Below the pieces are notes generated by a model, which was not told where the DNA came from, did no database searches, and saw nothing but the letters and a program-made list of their open reading frames with translations. Shown in pieces: positions 16,654-24,851 of a stretch of 32,185 nt of DNA. The stretch comes from CAZVWV01 sp964631745 (GTDB taxonomy: Bacteria > Bdellovibrionota_C > UBA2361 > JBGSMV01), in contig CAZVWV010000028.1 in assembly GCA_964631745.1 (NCBI GenBank), positions 1 to 32,185 on the forward strand. The letters run 5' to 3'. The position numbers and the translations under genes are program-made. Each line of letters starts with the position of its first letter. Within the stretch, counting starts at the first letter, position 1.

Positions 16654-17979
16654 ATGAAAGTTGACATGGTTATGCCCCAAATGGGTGAATCGATCGCGGA
16701 AGCGACGATCTCGAAATGGCTTAAGAAAGTCGGCGATACCGTCAAGAAAGATGAGATCATGCTGGAGATCTCAACCGACAAAGTTGACTCCGAGATCCCC
16801 TCTCCTTCTGCGGGCGTCATTGCGGAGCTAAAGTACGGCGAAGGCGATGTGGTTCCGGTGAAGTCTGTGATCGCTGTGATTGATTCTGAAGGGAAAGGCG
16901 CGACGGCACAGTTGGCCCCCGCCAATCTTCCGGCGAGTAGTCCGGTTCCAGCCCCTTCGCCAACCGCAAACGGACAGGCTAGCAAGGCCCCCACCACGGG
17001 CCAGGAAGATCTATCCGATCGCTTTTATTCCCCACTTGTGAAGAGCTTAGCCGAAAAGCACGGCATCGCTCTCTCTGAGCTAGGAAACCTTAAGGGTAGC
17101 GGACAAGGCGGAAGGCTAAACAAAGAGGACTTGCTGGCCTACATCGATACCCGATCGAAGACTCCCGTCCTCGCAACCAGTCAAGCCACGCCTGTCTCGA
17201 CCTCAGCATCAACCACACCTGCCAACGCCAAAGCTCCTGCAGCTCCACCGCCGGCTCCCAAGATAGACTGGGAAGCCGACGGACATAAAGTAGTAGTAAT
17301 GGACAACATGCGCCAAGCCATCGCCGAGCACATGGTACGCTCCAAGCAAACTAGCCCGCACGTCTATTCGATCCAAGAGGTCGACATGACTAACATCTCA
17401 AAGTATCGCAATCGTTATAAAGATCAATTCAAAGAACGCGAAGGCTTTGGTCTTAGCTTCACTCCGTTTTTCTTAGAAGCCGCCGTGAAGGGCCTTCTGC
17501 AATTCCCTTATATTAATGCTTCAGTAGAGGGTAAGAAAATTATCCTTAAGAAAAATATAAATCTCGGCTGCGCGGTGGCGCTTGGAAATACCGGGCTGAT
17601 TGTTCCCGTTATTAAACGGGCGGAAGAGCGAAATTTTGTAGGATTAGCGCGTGGACTAAACGACCTGGCGCTTAGAGCCCGAAACAAGAAACTTGTGCCA
17701 GACGAAGTCGCCGGTGGCACTTTTACGGTAACGAACCCTGGAGTCTTCGGCACAATTATCGGAACTCCCATTATCAACCAACCCCAAGTAGCGATATTAT
17801 GTCTCGGAGCTATCAAGAAACGCCCGGTAGTGATCGATGACATGATCGCAATTCGCGAGATGTGCTACCTTACGCTTTCTTACGATCATCGCATCGTTGA
17901 TGGCGCCATGGGGGGCCAGTATTTGCATTTTATCTGCGAGTATTTGGAGAACTGGGATATGGACCGTCCGCTGTATTAG
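16654..17979 (+). CDS. Dihydrolipoyl acyltransferase (E2) of a 2-oxoacid dehydrogenase complex
   Basis: 441 residues. Residues 1-77 form a single lipoyl domain, with the lipoylated Lys43 in STDKVDSEI. An Ala/Pro linker follows, then a peripheral subunit-binding domain at about 127-167 (FYSPLVKSLAEKHGI, GSGQGGRLNKEDLLAYI). A second Ala/Pro linker leads to the catalytic domain (DNMRQAIAEHMVRSKQTSPH), ending with the active-site DHRIVDG (His412, Asp416). It accepts the acyl group from E1 on lipoate and passes it to CoA in a large cytosolic core. It lies 54 bp after E1 in the same direction, so the two are surely co-transcribed. The E3 dihydrolipoamide dehydrogenase is not in the window. It stops at TAG right after the family-typical C-terminus. 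Confidence 0.95.
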   Translation: MKVDMVMPQMGESIAEATISKWLKKVGDTVKKDEIMLEISTDKVDSEIPSPSAGVIAELKYGEGDVVPVKSVIAVIDSEGKGATAQLAPANLPASSPVPAPSPTANGQASKAPTTGQEDLSDRFYSPLVKSLAEKHGIALSELGNLKGSGQGGRLNKEDLLAYIDTRSKTPVLATSQATPVSTSASTTPANAKAPAAPPPAPKIDWEADGHKVVVMDNMRQAIAEHMVRSKQTSPHVYSIQEVDMTNISKYRNRYKDQFKEREGFGLSFTPFFLEAAVKGLLQFPYINASVEGKKIILKKNINLGCAVALGNTGLIVPVIKRAEERNFVGLARGLNDLALRARNKKLVPDEVAGGTFTVTNPGVFGTIIGTPIINQPQVAILCLGAIKKRPVVIDDMIAIREMCYLTLSYDHRIVDGAMGGQYLHFICEYLENWDMDRPLY

Positions 17980-18043
17980 GTAACCGAGGAACAAACCAGG
18001 CAGCCCATGTTTTGCAGGCATTCTATTCAAACAAGCGGGTCCC

Positions 18044-18592
18044 TTGCGCGTCGTTAGCGGCTCAGCAAGAGGCAAGAAGCTAAAGTCCGTCCCCGGTAGC
18101 GGTACTCGTCCAATATTAGACAGAGTTAAGACCGCCCTCTTTGACAAGCTCAGACCCGTGATCGCGGACAAACGTTGGCTCGATCTCTTTGCCGGATCCG
18201 GATCCGTTGGCATCGAGGCCTTGAGTCAAGGAGCGGCACATTGCGTCTTTGTGGATATGAGCAAAGCCGCAATAGACACCATAAATGATAATTTAGATGG
18301 CACGCGCTTGGCGGGCTTGGCCGAAGTCAGAAACCAAGATGCTTTTACTTATATCAAAAATTCTCGCAAGGTGTTTGATATGATTTATGTGGCGCCACCG
18401 CAGTACAAAGGCATGTGGGTTGAGGTCTTACATGCCTTAGCTGAAAGACCGGACCTAGTTAGCGCAGATGGTTTAGTGATTGCGCAGATCGATCCGAAAG
18501 AATACGAGAATCTTTTACTCAGCAATTTCTTAGAGATTGAGCAGAGAAAATACGGAAATAGTGTGCTAGTCTTTTTCCAAAAGGTCTCTTAA
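18044..18592 (+). CDS. rsmD: 16S rRNA (guanine966-N2)-methyltransferase RsmD
   Basis: 182 residues from a TTG at 18044; this start gives MRVVSGSARGKKLKSVPG, matching the family N-terminus. SAM-binding motif I is LDLFAGSGSVGIEALS. The catalytic motif IV reads YVAPPQYKG, a variant of the DPPY motif in which Asp is replaced by Ala, known from some RsmD subgroups. The length is standard. RsmD methylates G966 of 16S rRNA during 30S assembly. It sits between E2 (64 bp upstream) and malic enzyme (10 bp downstream) and is probably part of the same transcript, although no functional link is implied. Confidence 0.92.
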   Translation: MRVVSGSARGKKLKSVPGSGTRPILDRVKTALFDKLRPVIADKRWLDLFAGSGSVGIEALSQGAAHCVFVDMSKAAIDTINDNLDGTRLAGLAEVRNQDAFTYIKNSRKVFDMIYVAPPQYKGMWVEVLHALAERPDLVSADGLVIAQIDPKEYENLLLSNFLEIEQRKYGNSVLVFFQKVS

Positions 18593-18602
18593 AAAAAACG
18601 AT

Positions 18603-20027
18603 ATGAGCACAGCACACAAGCATGAATCATTTCAGCGTCCATCCGCCGGGTACTCGCTCACGGCACGGCTTAAGATCAAAAACCGCCCCGGAAAGTTTCT
18701 GGAGATTATGCAAAAGATCGCCCTAGAGGAAGCCTCGCTTAGCGATGTAACCCTCTTGTACAGCGACTTTAATGTGAATATTCGAGACGTCACCGTAAAT
18801 TGCAAAAGCGAAGAGAGCGCCGCGCGCGTAGTAGCTTTATTAAAAAACTTGGAAAATGCTTCCCTCTTAGAATGGCACGATGACACCTTCAGAGCGCATC
18901 AGGGCGGGAAGATTAGCGTATTGCCTAAAAGTGACATCTCCACCACCGATCAACTGGCGCGTGTTTACACCCCAGGAGTTGCCAGAGTTTGCACCGACAT
19001 CGCCAATAACCCGGGGCATGCTTACGACTACACCATCAAGGGAAACACCGTGGCGATTGTGAGCGATGGCAGCGCCGTATTGGGGCTTGGGAACATCGGG
19101 CCGCTCGGCGCAATGCCTGTCATGGAAGGCAAGGCTATGCTTTTTAAAAAGTTTGCCGACATTAACGCATTCCCGATCTGTTTAGACACCCAAGATACCC
19201 AGGAGATCATCGGCACCATTAAACATATCTCCCCTGTCTTTGGCGGTATTAACATAGAGGACATCTCTGCTCCCAGATGTTTTGAGATTGAAGAAACTTT
19301 ACAGCGCGAACTAGATATCCCGGTGTTTCATGACGACCAGCACGGCACCGCCGTGGTGGTCTTGGCAGGCTTGATTAACGCTCTAAAGATTACCGGCAAG
19401 AAACTTGCGGATCTTAAGATAGTGGTGAACGGATTCGGTGCTGGTGGGGTGGCGTGCACTAAAATCTTGTTGCAAGCTGGCGTGCAGAATATTATCCCGT
19501 GCGACACCCACGGCATAGTTTATAGGGGCAGAAATGAAGGCATGAATCCCGTCAAGCAGGCCTTGGCGGAGATCACTAACTTAGAGCGCGTGCAAGGCTC
19601 AGTCGCAGACGCCATGAAGGGCGCGGATGTCTTCGTTGGGGTTTCGCGCCCCGGCTCCATTACCCGCGCCATGGTTAAGAGCATGGCGAAAGACGCTATC
19701 GTATTCGCACTCTCAAATCCTTCGCCCGAAATTATGCCCGACGAAATTAAGGATATCGCGCGAATTATCGCCACAGGTCGCTCTGATTACGCTAACCAGA
19801 TTAACAACGTGCTCTGTTTTCCGGGGATGTTTAAGGGTGCCATGGCGGCGCGCGCTCCAGGCATTACCGACGCCATGAAGATCGCCGCTGCTTACGCTAT
19901 CGCCGATTCTGTCGCTCCGCATGAATTACATGAGCAAGAGATAATTCCCAGCGTGTTTCAAGAAGGAGTAGCTTTGCGAGTAGCAGAGGCCGTTAAGACC
20001 GCGGCCGCATCCCCTAACCCGCGCTGA
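18603..20027 (+). CDS. NAD(P)-dependent malic enzyme with N-terminal ACT domain
   Basis: 474 residues. Residues 18-95 look like an ACT regulatory domain (YSLTARLKIKNRPGKFLEIM). The catalytic part follows, with VYTPGVARV, then SDGSAVLGLGNIGPLGAMPV, EGKAMLFKKFADINAFPICL, the metal-binding VFHDDQHGTAVV and the dinucleotide motif VVNGFGAGGVACTKI. It oxidatively decarboxylates malate to pyruvate and CO2, which could feed the dehydrogenase complex encoded upstream. The ACT domain suggests allosteric control by a small ligand, often an amino acid. No Shine-Dalgarno is visible in the 10-bp gap after rsmD. Its last 14 bp overlap the convergent U32 gene. Confidence 0.94.
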   Translation: MSTAHKHESFQRPSAGYSLTARLKIKNRPGKFLEIMQKIALEEASLSDVTLLYSDFNVNIRDVTVNCKSEESAARVVALLKNLENASLLEWHDDTFRAHQGGKISVLPKSDISTTDQLARVYTPGVARVCTDIANNPGHAYDYTIKGNTVAIVSDGSAVLGLGNIGPLGAMPVMEGKAMLFKKFADINAFPICLDTQDTQEIIGTIKHISPVFGGINIEDISAPRCFEIEETLQRELDIPVFHDDQHGTAVVVLAGLINALKITGKKLADLKIVVNGFGAGGVACTKILLQAGVQNIIPCDTHGIVYRGRNEGMNPVKQALAEITNLERVQGSVADAMKGADVFVGVSRPGSITRAMVKSMAKDAIVFALSNPSPEIMPDEIKDIARIIATGRSDYANQINNVLCFPGMFKGAMAARAPGITDAMKIAAAYAIADSVAPHELHEQEIIPSVFQEGVALRVAEAVKTAAASPNPR

Positions 20028-21399
20028 GTGAAACTTGTTGTGCGACATCAAAAACAGGGCTCTTATGCGGCCCCAGCTCCGGGTCGAATCTTTTCCTCAA
20101 AATGGTAAAGGGATTCAAATTATCAGGTGCTCGCATCCCTCCAATAATTCCTCCCGAGATCCTCTGCTTGGGAGAGTTGCGCGCGTCCAGGATCATATCC
20201 ACCTTTTGGCTAACCTCCCCATGCGGCGTGAGCCACTCTATGGTTTCGCCGACGCAAACAGGATTTCTAAACTCAATCCAGGCCATCTTAGTTTCAGCAT
20301 CATATCGTTGAACATGCCCCACAAATACATGCGTAAGCGGCTTTGAACCGCCGTCTTCATAATTTTGGCCGTACTCTTCCGGACGCCGGTGAAAAAAACC
20401 AGTCATAAGGCTGCGATTGGAGGTGCCGATAAGTTCGTGCAGATTCTCAGCATTGAAGGGTTTACCAGCAGTCAAATCATCTAAGGCCCGGCGGTAAGCG
20501 CGAGAGACAATCGAAGCATAGTAAAGCGACTTGGTCCTACCTTCAACTTTAAAACTTTCAATTCCGGCATCGCGCAACTCGTTTAAGATCTCAATCGCGC
20601 AAAGATCTTTGGAATTGAAAAAGTACGTGCCGTTCTCGTCTTCATCGAGCGGAAATACCTGATCGGGCCTATCTTTCTCCGAGATAAAATACTCGCCTTC
20701 TAACTCTTTATACTCAGAGGGAGCCTCCACAGGAGACTCGCTTGGCGCCATTTCATCCTCGATAATCTTAAGGCTACCCTTATTGGATGCAAGCTTATAC
20801 TGCCAGCGGCAGGAATTGGCGCAGTTACCCTGATTCGAATCACGGTGCGTAAGATAATTAGAGATTAAACACCGGCCGGAATAAGCCATGCACATCGAGC
20901 CGTGCACGAAGGCTTCGAGTTCCATCTCCGGTACTTTCTCCTTGATTTGCTGAATCTCCTTGAGCGAAAGCTCGCGTGGGATGATCACCCGCTTAATGCC
21001 AAGATCCTGATAAAACGAAACCGCCGCCCAATTGGTAGCATTGGCTTGAGTGGACAGATGTATGACAGCATCAGGCCGAAGCTTTCGCATCTTAGCGATA
21101 ATGCCGATATCCGTCACAATAAATGCATCAGGTCGATAATCAGCAAACCTGCAGAAGGCATCCAGCATGCCGTCCACCTTGGTGTTATGCGGAAAGATAT
21201 TCATAGCCAGATAAATCTTCCGGCCCTGCGAATGAGTATAATCGATAGCTTCCTGAATATTTTTCTCTGAAAATCCATTCTCACGAGTTCGAAGGGAATA
21301 GCGCGGCACCCCCGCATAAACTGCGTCAGCCCCATAAGCCAGAGCGTATTTCAAACGCTGCATATCGCCCGCAGGCATTAAAAGTTCAGGAGTTAACAT
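20014..21399 (-). CDS. U32 family protein, tRNA 5-hydroxyuridine biosynthesis (TrhP/YegQ-like)
   Basis: 461 residues. It starts MLTPELLMPAGDMQRLKYAL, the standard TrhP opening. The U32 signature reads EAFVHGSMCMAYSGRCLISN, with Cys170 and Cys177, and two more cysteines follow in NCANSCRWQY (Cys193, Cys197), giving the four-Cys set expected for an iron-sulfur centre. The C-terminal barrel-like extension (FVGHVQRYDAETKMAWIEF) matches the longer YegQ-type members. Once annotated as collagenase-like peptidases, these proteins hydroxylate U34 of tRNAs using prephenate in E. coli. Transcription is opposite to the metabolic operon, with a 14-bp tail overlap, and it stops at TAG. Confidence 0.9.
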   Translation of the reverse strand: MLTPELLMPAGDMQRLKYALAYGADAVYAGVPRYSLRTRENGFSEKNIQEAIDYTHSQGRKIYLAMNIFPHNTKVDGMLDAFCRFADYRPDAFIVTDIGIIAKMRKLRPDAVIHLSTQANATNWAAVSFYQDLGIKRVIIPRELSLKEIQQIKEKVPEMELEAFVHGSMCMAYSGRCLISNYLTHRDSNQGNCANSCRWQYKLASNKGSLKIIEDEMAPSESPVEAPSEYKELEGEYFISEKDRPDQVFPLDEDENGTYFFNSKDLCAIEILNELRDAGIESFKVEGRTKSLYYASIVSRAYRRALDDLTAGKPFNAENLHELIGTSNRSLMTGFFHRRPEEYGQNYEDGGSKPLTHVFVGHVQRYDAETKMAWIEFRNPVCVGETIEWLTPHGEVSQKVDMILDARNSPKQRISGGIIGGMRAPDNLNPFTILRKRFDPELGPHKSPVFDVAQQVSLSAG

Positions 21400-22415
21400 T
21401 CCGGGGAGGATACAACAGGTGGGGTATTGGAATCAATGTAAAGTTCCCCCTTTTAAAAAAGGAGAGCTTCAACGACTCTACCAATCAAGGTTCGACAGGC
21501 GGCAGAGTCGCGGGTGTCTCCGGCGTGGCGTGAGAATCAAGAAATTTCTCGGCGAGAGCTAATATTTCATCGCCCGTGTACTAAGTTCTTGAATTCGCAA
21601 TCTGATCTCCAACCTGCTTATCCCCAGTCTTCAATACCTGGCATAGAGGTACATCCCCATTGTCTATGACCGCCACAACATTTTCAATGCGTCCATGCTG
21701 AGTCCGATTCTCCTCAAGCTGCAGTACGCTAAGGCCCTCATCAAGCTTGTTAATTCTAACCAAGCGTCCGTCCGGCAGATCGATTTTGCATTGCGACCCA
21801 CCCCAAAGTGGCTCTATGGTAAGACCCTGCGCGCCCCCTTTATTAGCAACTGCGCCCGAGTAAAGATGGCCGCCACTCTAGCTGAAGCGTTCTCGACTGA
21901 TTCGCATGGAACTAGTTGACGATCTTCCCTTTTTTCCATCATAAAATTACATCCGAAAATAATAATCCGCCCCGCCGATTGCGCCGCTCAAAGTTCTAAG
22001 CGCTGTGGTAAGCCAACCCGCCTGCAATCTATTGTAAAGGTTATACTTTGCTAGTCAAAAACATCTTGGATCCGGGTTCCCGAGGGCGCGGAGCCAGCGT
22101 ATTAATTCGCTTAAATAATCTTTTGAGGACTCCTGGCTTAAACATTTAAAAGCGCAATTTTTTCGCGGGAAAAATGTACTTATCCTCTCCAAAAGGCTGG
22201 CTTGGATTGCGGCAGGACCATAACCGTAATGTTGGAACTTAAAACGTTCTCTGCTAGGGAAGTTCTCCAAGGTTCCGTTCAACGCGCAGCATGCCTAACA
22301 TTAACCGTGCCCCAGTTTGGACTCTGCACGGCGCCCGTCACGAAAAGTCCCTGAAAGTTAATTTGCAGAGACTAAAATTCGGGAACTATAATTCAGCTCT
22401 CTCAGCGGACGGATT
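21400..22415. other. About 1 kb without an intact gene
   Basis: Holds the upstream region of the U32 gene, a decayed palindrome of the type TTCCCCCTTTTAAAAAAGGA (21447-21466), an amber-interrupted minus-strand frame (21485-21907, listed separately) and AT-rich DNA leading to the Phd promoter. A 75-codon frame at 22055-22282 on the minus strand has no ribosome-binding site or recognisable motif, and I do not call it. Confidence 0.5.
21485..21907 (-). pseudogene. Decayed reading frame with two amber codons, unknown family
   Basis: One minus-strand frame of 141 codons runs from an ATG at 21907 to a TGA at 21485, interrupted only by TAG at 21878-21880 and 21581-21583. Between the stops it reads like a folded protein: HLYSGAVANKGGAQG, LTIEPLWGGSQCKIDLPDGR, LVRINKLDEGLSVLQLEE, ENVVAVIDNGDVPLCQVLKT. 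After the second TAG it continues TGDEILALAEKFLDSH. The pattern Cys, then LPDG, then a Leu-x-x-Gly and a following beta-rich run is faintly reminiscent of a Hint-type (Hedgehog/intein) fold, but the later TxxH block is not seen. I read it as the tail of a lost gene. It is adjacent to the TA island. Confidence 0.35.
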
Positions 22416-22421
22416 TTGCGC

Positions 22422-22451
22422 TTGACATGTCATGCTTTTGTACATTATGCT
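22422..22451 (+). promoter_or_regulatory. Promoter and operator of the Phd/PIN module
   Basis: TTGACA (22422-22427) and TATGCT (22446-22451) are 18 bp apart, a good sigma70-type pair. The perfect palindrome TGACATGTCA (22423-22432) overlaps the -35 and is the likely antitoxin operator. The expected start of transcription falls at or just before the ATG at 22458, so the message may be leaderless. Confidence 0.65.
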
Positions 22452-22457
22452 ATATTC

Positions 22458-22673
22458 ATGAAAACCACCACGTTCAGCCAACTTAGGAACCACGCCAAAG
22501 AGTATTTTGACTTAGTGGAGAGTGGCGAGACACTCGAAGTATACCGGCATGGTGAGCCCATCGCTATTATCAGCCCGGCACGCTCGAAGGCTCAAAAGCG
22601 TTGGAAAAAATCCAGGCCATTTCGAATTGATGGCGCTTCTCTTGCTTCCGCGATCCTTGAGGAAAGGGGTTGA
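22458..22673 (+). CDS. Phd/YefM-type antitoxin
   Basis: 71 residues from the ATG at 22458; the in-frame start at 22416 would lie upstream of the promoter. The N-terminus MKTTTFSQLRNHAKEYFDLV and the following GETLEVYRHGEPIAIISP are the hallmarks of the prevent-host-death antitoxin fold, which binds its own operator and, through the C-terminal tail, the toxin. The basic KKSRPFRIDG region and short tail fit the toxin-binding part. It is followed 6 bases later by a PIN-domain toxin. There is no Shine-Dalgarno between promoter and ATG, consistent with leaderless translation. Confidence 0.9.
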   Translation: MKTTTFSQLRNHAKEYFDLVESGETLEVYRHGEPIAIISPARSKAQKRWKKSRPFRIDGASLASAILEERG

Positions 22674-22679
22674 AGTTGA

Positions 22680-23093
22680 ATGCGTATCTTCTTTGATTCC
22701 TCTGCCTTCGCCAAAAAATATATAATGGAAACAGGCTCCGACATGGTGCTCGATTATCTTGCGCAGGCAGACGAGGTCGTAATCAGCGTGGTGGCGATTG
22801 TGGAAACCCTTTCGGCGTTAAACAGACGAAAGCGAGAAAAAGCAATCTCTTCTCAGATGTATCGCAAAATAAAGAAAGAGATTTCACTCGATCTCAAGGC
22901 TGCCAGTGTTGTTGAGATTCTTGCTGAAGTGATCGCCAAGTCCACGCACTGCTTGGAGCGCTCACCATTACGAAGCTTAGATGCCATTCAGGTGGCCTCA
23001 GCCTTAGTCAGCGAACCGGACCTTTTCATAACTGGGGATACCAGACAAGCTGCCGCCGCAAGGAAGGCGGGCCTAGCCGTGGTTTCCGTTTAG
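22680..23093 (+). CDS. PIN-domain (VapC-like) ribonuclease toxin
   Basis: 137 residues. It begins MRIFFDSSAFAKKYI, with the first acidic residue Asp6. Glu42 (VAIVET), Asp101 (SLDAIQVA) and Asp120 (FITGDTRQ) complete the PIN metal-binding quartet, so the enzyme looks intact. PIN toxins cleave tRNA or rRNA when freed from their antitoxin. The ribosome-binding region GGAAAGGGG lies inside the end of the antitoxin gene, coupling the two. Pairing of a PIN toxin with a Phd-type antitoxin is common. Repeat copy B begins 71 bp after the stop. Confidence 0.92.
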   Translation: MRIFFDSSAFAKKYIMETGSDMVLDYLAQADEVVISVVAIVETLSALNRRKREKAISSQMYRKIKKEISLDLKAASVVEILAEVIAKSTHCLERSPLRSLDAIQVASALVSEPDLFITGDTRQAAAARKAGLAVVSV

Positions 23094-23164
23094 AACTGTA
23101 TAGTAAGTAGCAGGAAGCCAGTGTTCCCTCCCCGCGGCTTGCCGCCGTTCACGGTTGCTCCACA

Positions 23165-23400
23165 GAGATTATTTAGCTGGATATGGTAGCAGTGAAAGGT
23201 ATGCGCCCGTGCGTGGCCCGCGCGCTCGCGGCCACGCTATCCGCTCCGGTCCCGCCGGCGGTGTGGATTTATACATCACATGCGCGCAGCAGTGGGCCGG
23301 CGGCTTCGCGCGCGGGAAGAGAATATCTTTTTAACTCCACCGGTGGAGTAACTTTCCTGAAAAATATAATTCGTAAATTCACTCGGAACTAATCGCATCC
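23165..23400 (+). repeat. Dispersed repeat family, copy B
   Basis: Full-length copy. Order of landmarks: ATATGGTAGCAGTGAA, the hairpin GTGGCC/GGCCAC, a GC-rich middle, ATACATCACATGCGCGCAGC, CGCGCGCGGGAAGAGAATAT, the perfect 16-bp palindrome ACTCCACCGGTGGAGT near 23335-23350, then AATATAATTCGTAAATTCAC. Positions 23213-23352 match 25772-25911 (copy D) base for base, whereas the flanks differ at many sites. Weaker similarity to copy E continues to about 23480 (TTATCTGT motif). A 69-codon frame inside is not a gene. Confidence 0.93.
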
Positions 23401-23510
23401 CAATCACGACCTTACAGCCTTATCTGTCGGGGCCACAGCTCAAGAATAATCTCTGAAATCTTGCTTGGGAGAGTCTATTTTGCTGGCCGTCGCCGCACCG
23501 AAAATCGCCC

Positions 23511-23556
23511 TTGACTGTGCCTACCATCACGTTTACTATAGTAATCAGGACTATAG
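23511..23556 (+). promoter_or_regulatory. Promoter/operator of the HigB2-HigA2-like module
   Basis: TTGACT (23511-23516) with TACTAT (23534-23539) at 17 bp spacing. The -10 lies within the perfect palindrome TTACTATAGTAA (23533-23544). Its core ACTATAG recurs at 23550-23556. The two half-sites between promoter and start codon fit autorepression by the antitoxin. Confidence 0.6.
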
Positions 23557-23562
23557 GGCCAA

Positions 23563-23931
23563 ATGGAAAAATACAAGAACAGGCATTTTACCAAGTGGGC
23601 CAAGAAAGAGTCTGTTTCCGATACGGAGTTGAATAAAATCTTAGTTGAAATGGCGCGAGGGCTATTGGGCGATAGGCTTGGGGCTCACATCTATAAAAAG
23701 AGAATGAGCCTTACCGGTCGCGGGAAACGCGGAGGCGCGAGAACGATAGTTTTCTTCAAGCAGGAAGAGGTTGCTTTGTTTTTGTACGGCTATTCGAAGA
23801 ACGACAAGGATAATCTGACCCCAAAAGAAGAGGAACAGCTTCGCATCATTGCCAAGGAATTTATGAAACTTAGCGAAGTAGAGAGGCTAAGGCTTAAGGC
23901 GCAGGGAAAACTAATTGAAATCAAGGAGTAA
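23563..23931 (+). CDS. RelE/HigB2-type toxin
   Basis: 122 residues. The core GKRGGARTIVFFKQEEVALF then FLYGYSKNDKDNLTPKEEE is diagnostic of the HigB2-type branch of RelE mRNA interferases (basic RGGARTI strand, then the LYGYxKN motif). A GGG lies just upstream of the ATG. The N-terminal region FTKWAKKESVSDTELNKIL fits the family. It is followed after 3 bases by its XRE antitoxin gene, toxin first. The tail after the core (KLSEVERLRLKAQGKLIEIK) is rather long and charged. The toxin appears intact and would cleave mRNA on the ribosome. Confidence 0.88.
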   Translation: MEKYKNRHFTKWAKKESVSDTELNKILVEMARGLLGDRLGAHIYKKRMSLTGRGKRGGARTIVFFKQEEVALFLYGYSKNDKDNLTPKEEEQLRIIAKEFMKLSEVERLRLKAQGKLIEIKE

Positions 23932-23934
23932 TCG

Positions 23935-24234
23935 ATGAAGAAGAAATCACTTTCACAAGCCTTACTTGAAACCGCAAAGGACTTGGGGTTTTCTAAGACA
24001 ACGATAGACCAGCTAGAGTCTCTTGGGATACCAGAAGCTGACGATTTAAGTCCAAAGGAAATTAAGAAGATCCGACAAAAGATTAATGTGAGCCAGAGCG
24101 TCTTTGCAGCTTTCATGAATGTAACCAGCTCAACAGTGCACAAATGGGAACAAGGTTCAGCTCGTCCGCAGAAATCTGCATTACGATTACTTAGCATTAT
24201 TAACTCCAAGGGAGTTGATGTCCTTCGACATTAA
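23935..24234 (+). CDS. XRE-family antitoxin of the HigB2 module
   Basis: 99 residues. The C-terminal helix-turn-helix reads KINVSQSVFAAFMNVTSSTV then HKWEQGSARPQKSALRLLSI, the pattern of HigA2/YgjM-type antitoxins, preceded by a helical toxin-contact region. It overlaps neither neighbour and is translationally close-coupled (3-base gap) to the toxin. It presumably binds the ACTATAG sites upstream of the toxin gene. Repeat copy C begins about 120 bp downstream. Confidence 0.9.
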   Translation: MKKKSLSQALLETAKDLGFSKTTIDQLESLGIPEADDLSPKEIKKIRQKINVSQSVFAAFMNVTSSTVHKWEQGSARPQKSALRLLSIINSKGVDVLRH

Positions 24235-24352
24235 TGCAAAGGCGTGCGTCTCTTTATTCAGTGCCCCCAAAACAACGCATTGCCTTACAAATCCAATCTC
24301 TCCAATAAGCTTCAAACTGGGCAGAAGCCACTTTGGCCTGCTTGCCCGGATG

Positions 24353-24487
24353 TCTGCGCGGTGAGGTCATTGGGCCGGCAGTTTCGCGCGCGAGAAGAGA
24401 GAATATCTCATTAACTCCACCAGTGAAGTAACTTTTCCTAGAAAAATATAATTCGTGAATTCATCCGGAACTAGTCGCATCGCAACA
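24353..24487 (+). repeat. Dispersed repeat family, copy C (5'-truncated)
   Basis: Contains only the second half of the unit, from a degraded CTGCGCGGTGAGG through TGGGCCGGCAG, GCGCGCGAGAAGAG, a decayed palindrome ACTCCACCAGTGAAGT and AATATAATTCGTGAATTCA. It is clearly older than B and D: the palindrome has lost two pairs. It leads directly into block 1 of the 336-bp duplication. Confidence 0.88.
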
Positions 24488-24492
24488 AACGA

Positions 24493-24836
24493 TATTCGGG
24501 AGCGCAGGCGACCTCGCCTGCCGGTGCCACGCGGTGGCACTAAGTGTTCGGGCCGACAGGCAGCAGAAAGTTACGAAACGGCTAGGGGCTTGCGCCCTAC
24601 ACCGCAGTGCAACGGCTGCTGAACGCCGTAAGATGGACTAGTCTGTGTTTCGCACTGGCTTTGCAGCCAACACCGTCTTGCAAACTCTTACTTCAGCGCT
24701 CTTAGGTTCGGAATAAACTTGGCGATTGTAGCGAGGTACTCTTTGGGGGTTACGCCAAGATAATCGTGCACCGCAAAGTTTCGAATGTTTATTGCACGGA
24801 TCCAGGCTTCGACATCATCGATTAGTCCCGCTCTGC
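24493..24836 (+). repeat. Duplicated block, copy 1 (identical to 25995-26337)
   Basis: Positions 24501-24836 match 26002-26337 over 336 bp without a difference that I can find; a single G separates the two just before that. It holds three small hairpins (GCAGGCGA-CC-TCGCCTGC at 24504-24521, GTGCCAC-GCG-GTGGCAC at 24524-24540, GGGC-TTGC-GCCC) and the 3' end of the HEPN gene. The right boundary falls inside coding sequence, showing that this is the derived copy. Confidence 0.93.
24688..24836 (-). pseudogene. Truncated duplicate of the HEPN gene (C-terminal 48 residues)
   Basis: Encodes RAGLIDDVEAWIRAINIRNF and onward to the stop, identical to residues 73-120 of the intact HEPN protein at 26189-26551. 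It keeps the RNFAVH catalytic motif but has no start codon or N-terminal helices. Upstream the sequence switches to DNA next to the ATPase relic. Non-functional, but a donor for recombination with the intact gene. Confidence 0.9.
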
Positions 24837-24851
24837 GGACCAAATAGAGTC

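Noticed and set aside
22055..22282. 75-codon minus-strand frame
   Set aside because: No ribosome-binding site, no motif and no partner gene; it could be a gene remnant but cannot be supported.
23183..23392. Reading frames of 60-94 codons inside repeat copies B and D
   Set aside because: The frames simply traverse the GC-rich repeat; they are not conserved in copies C, E and F, and the repeat is structured non-coding DNA.
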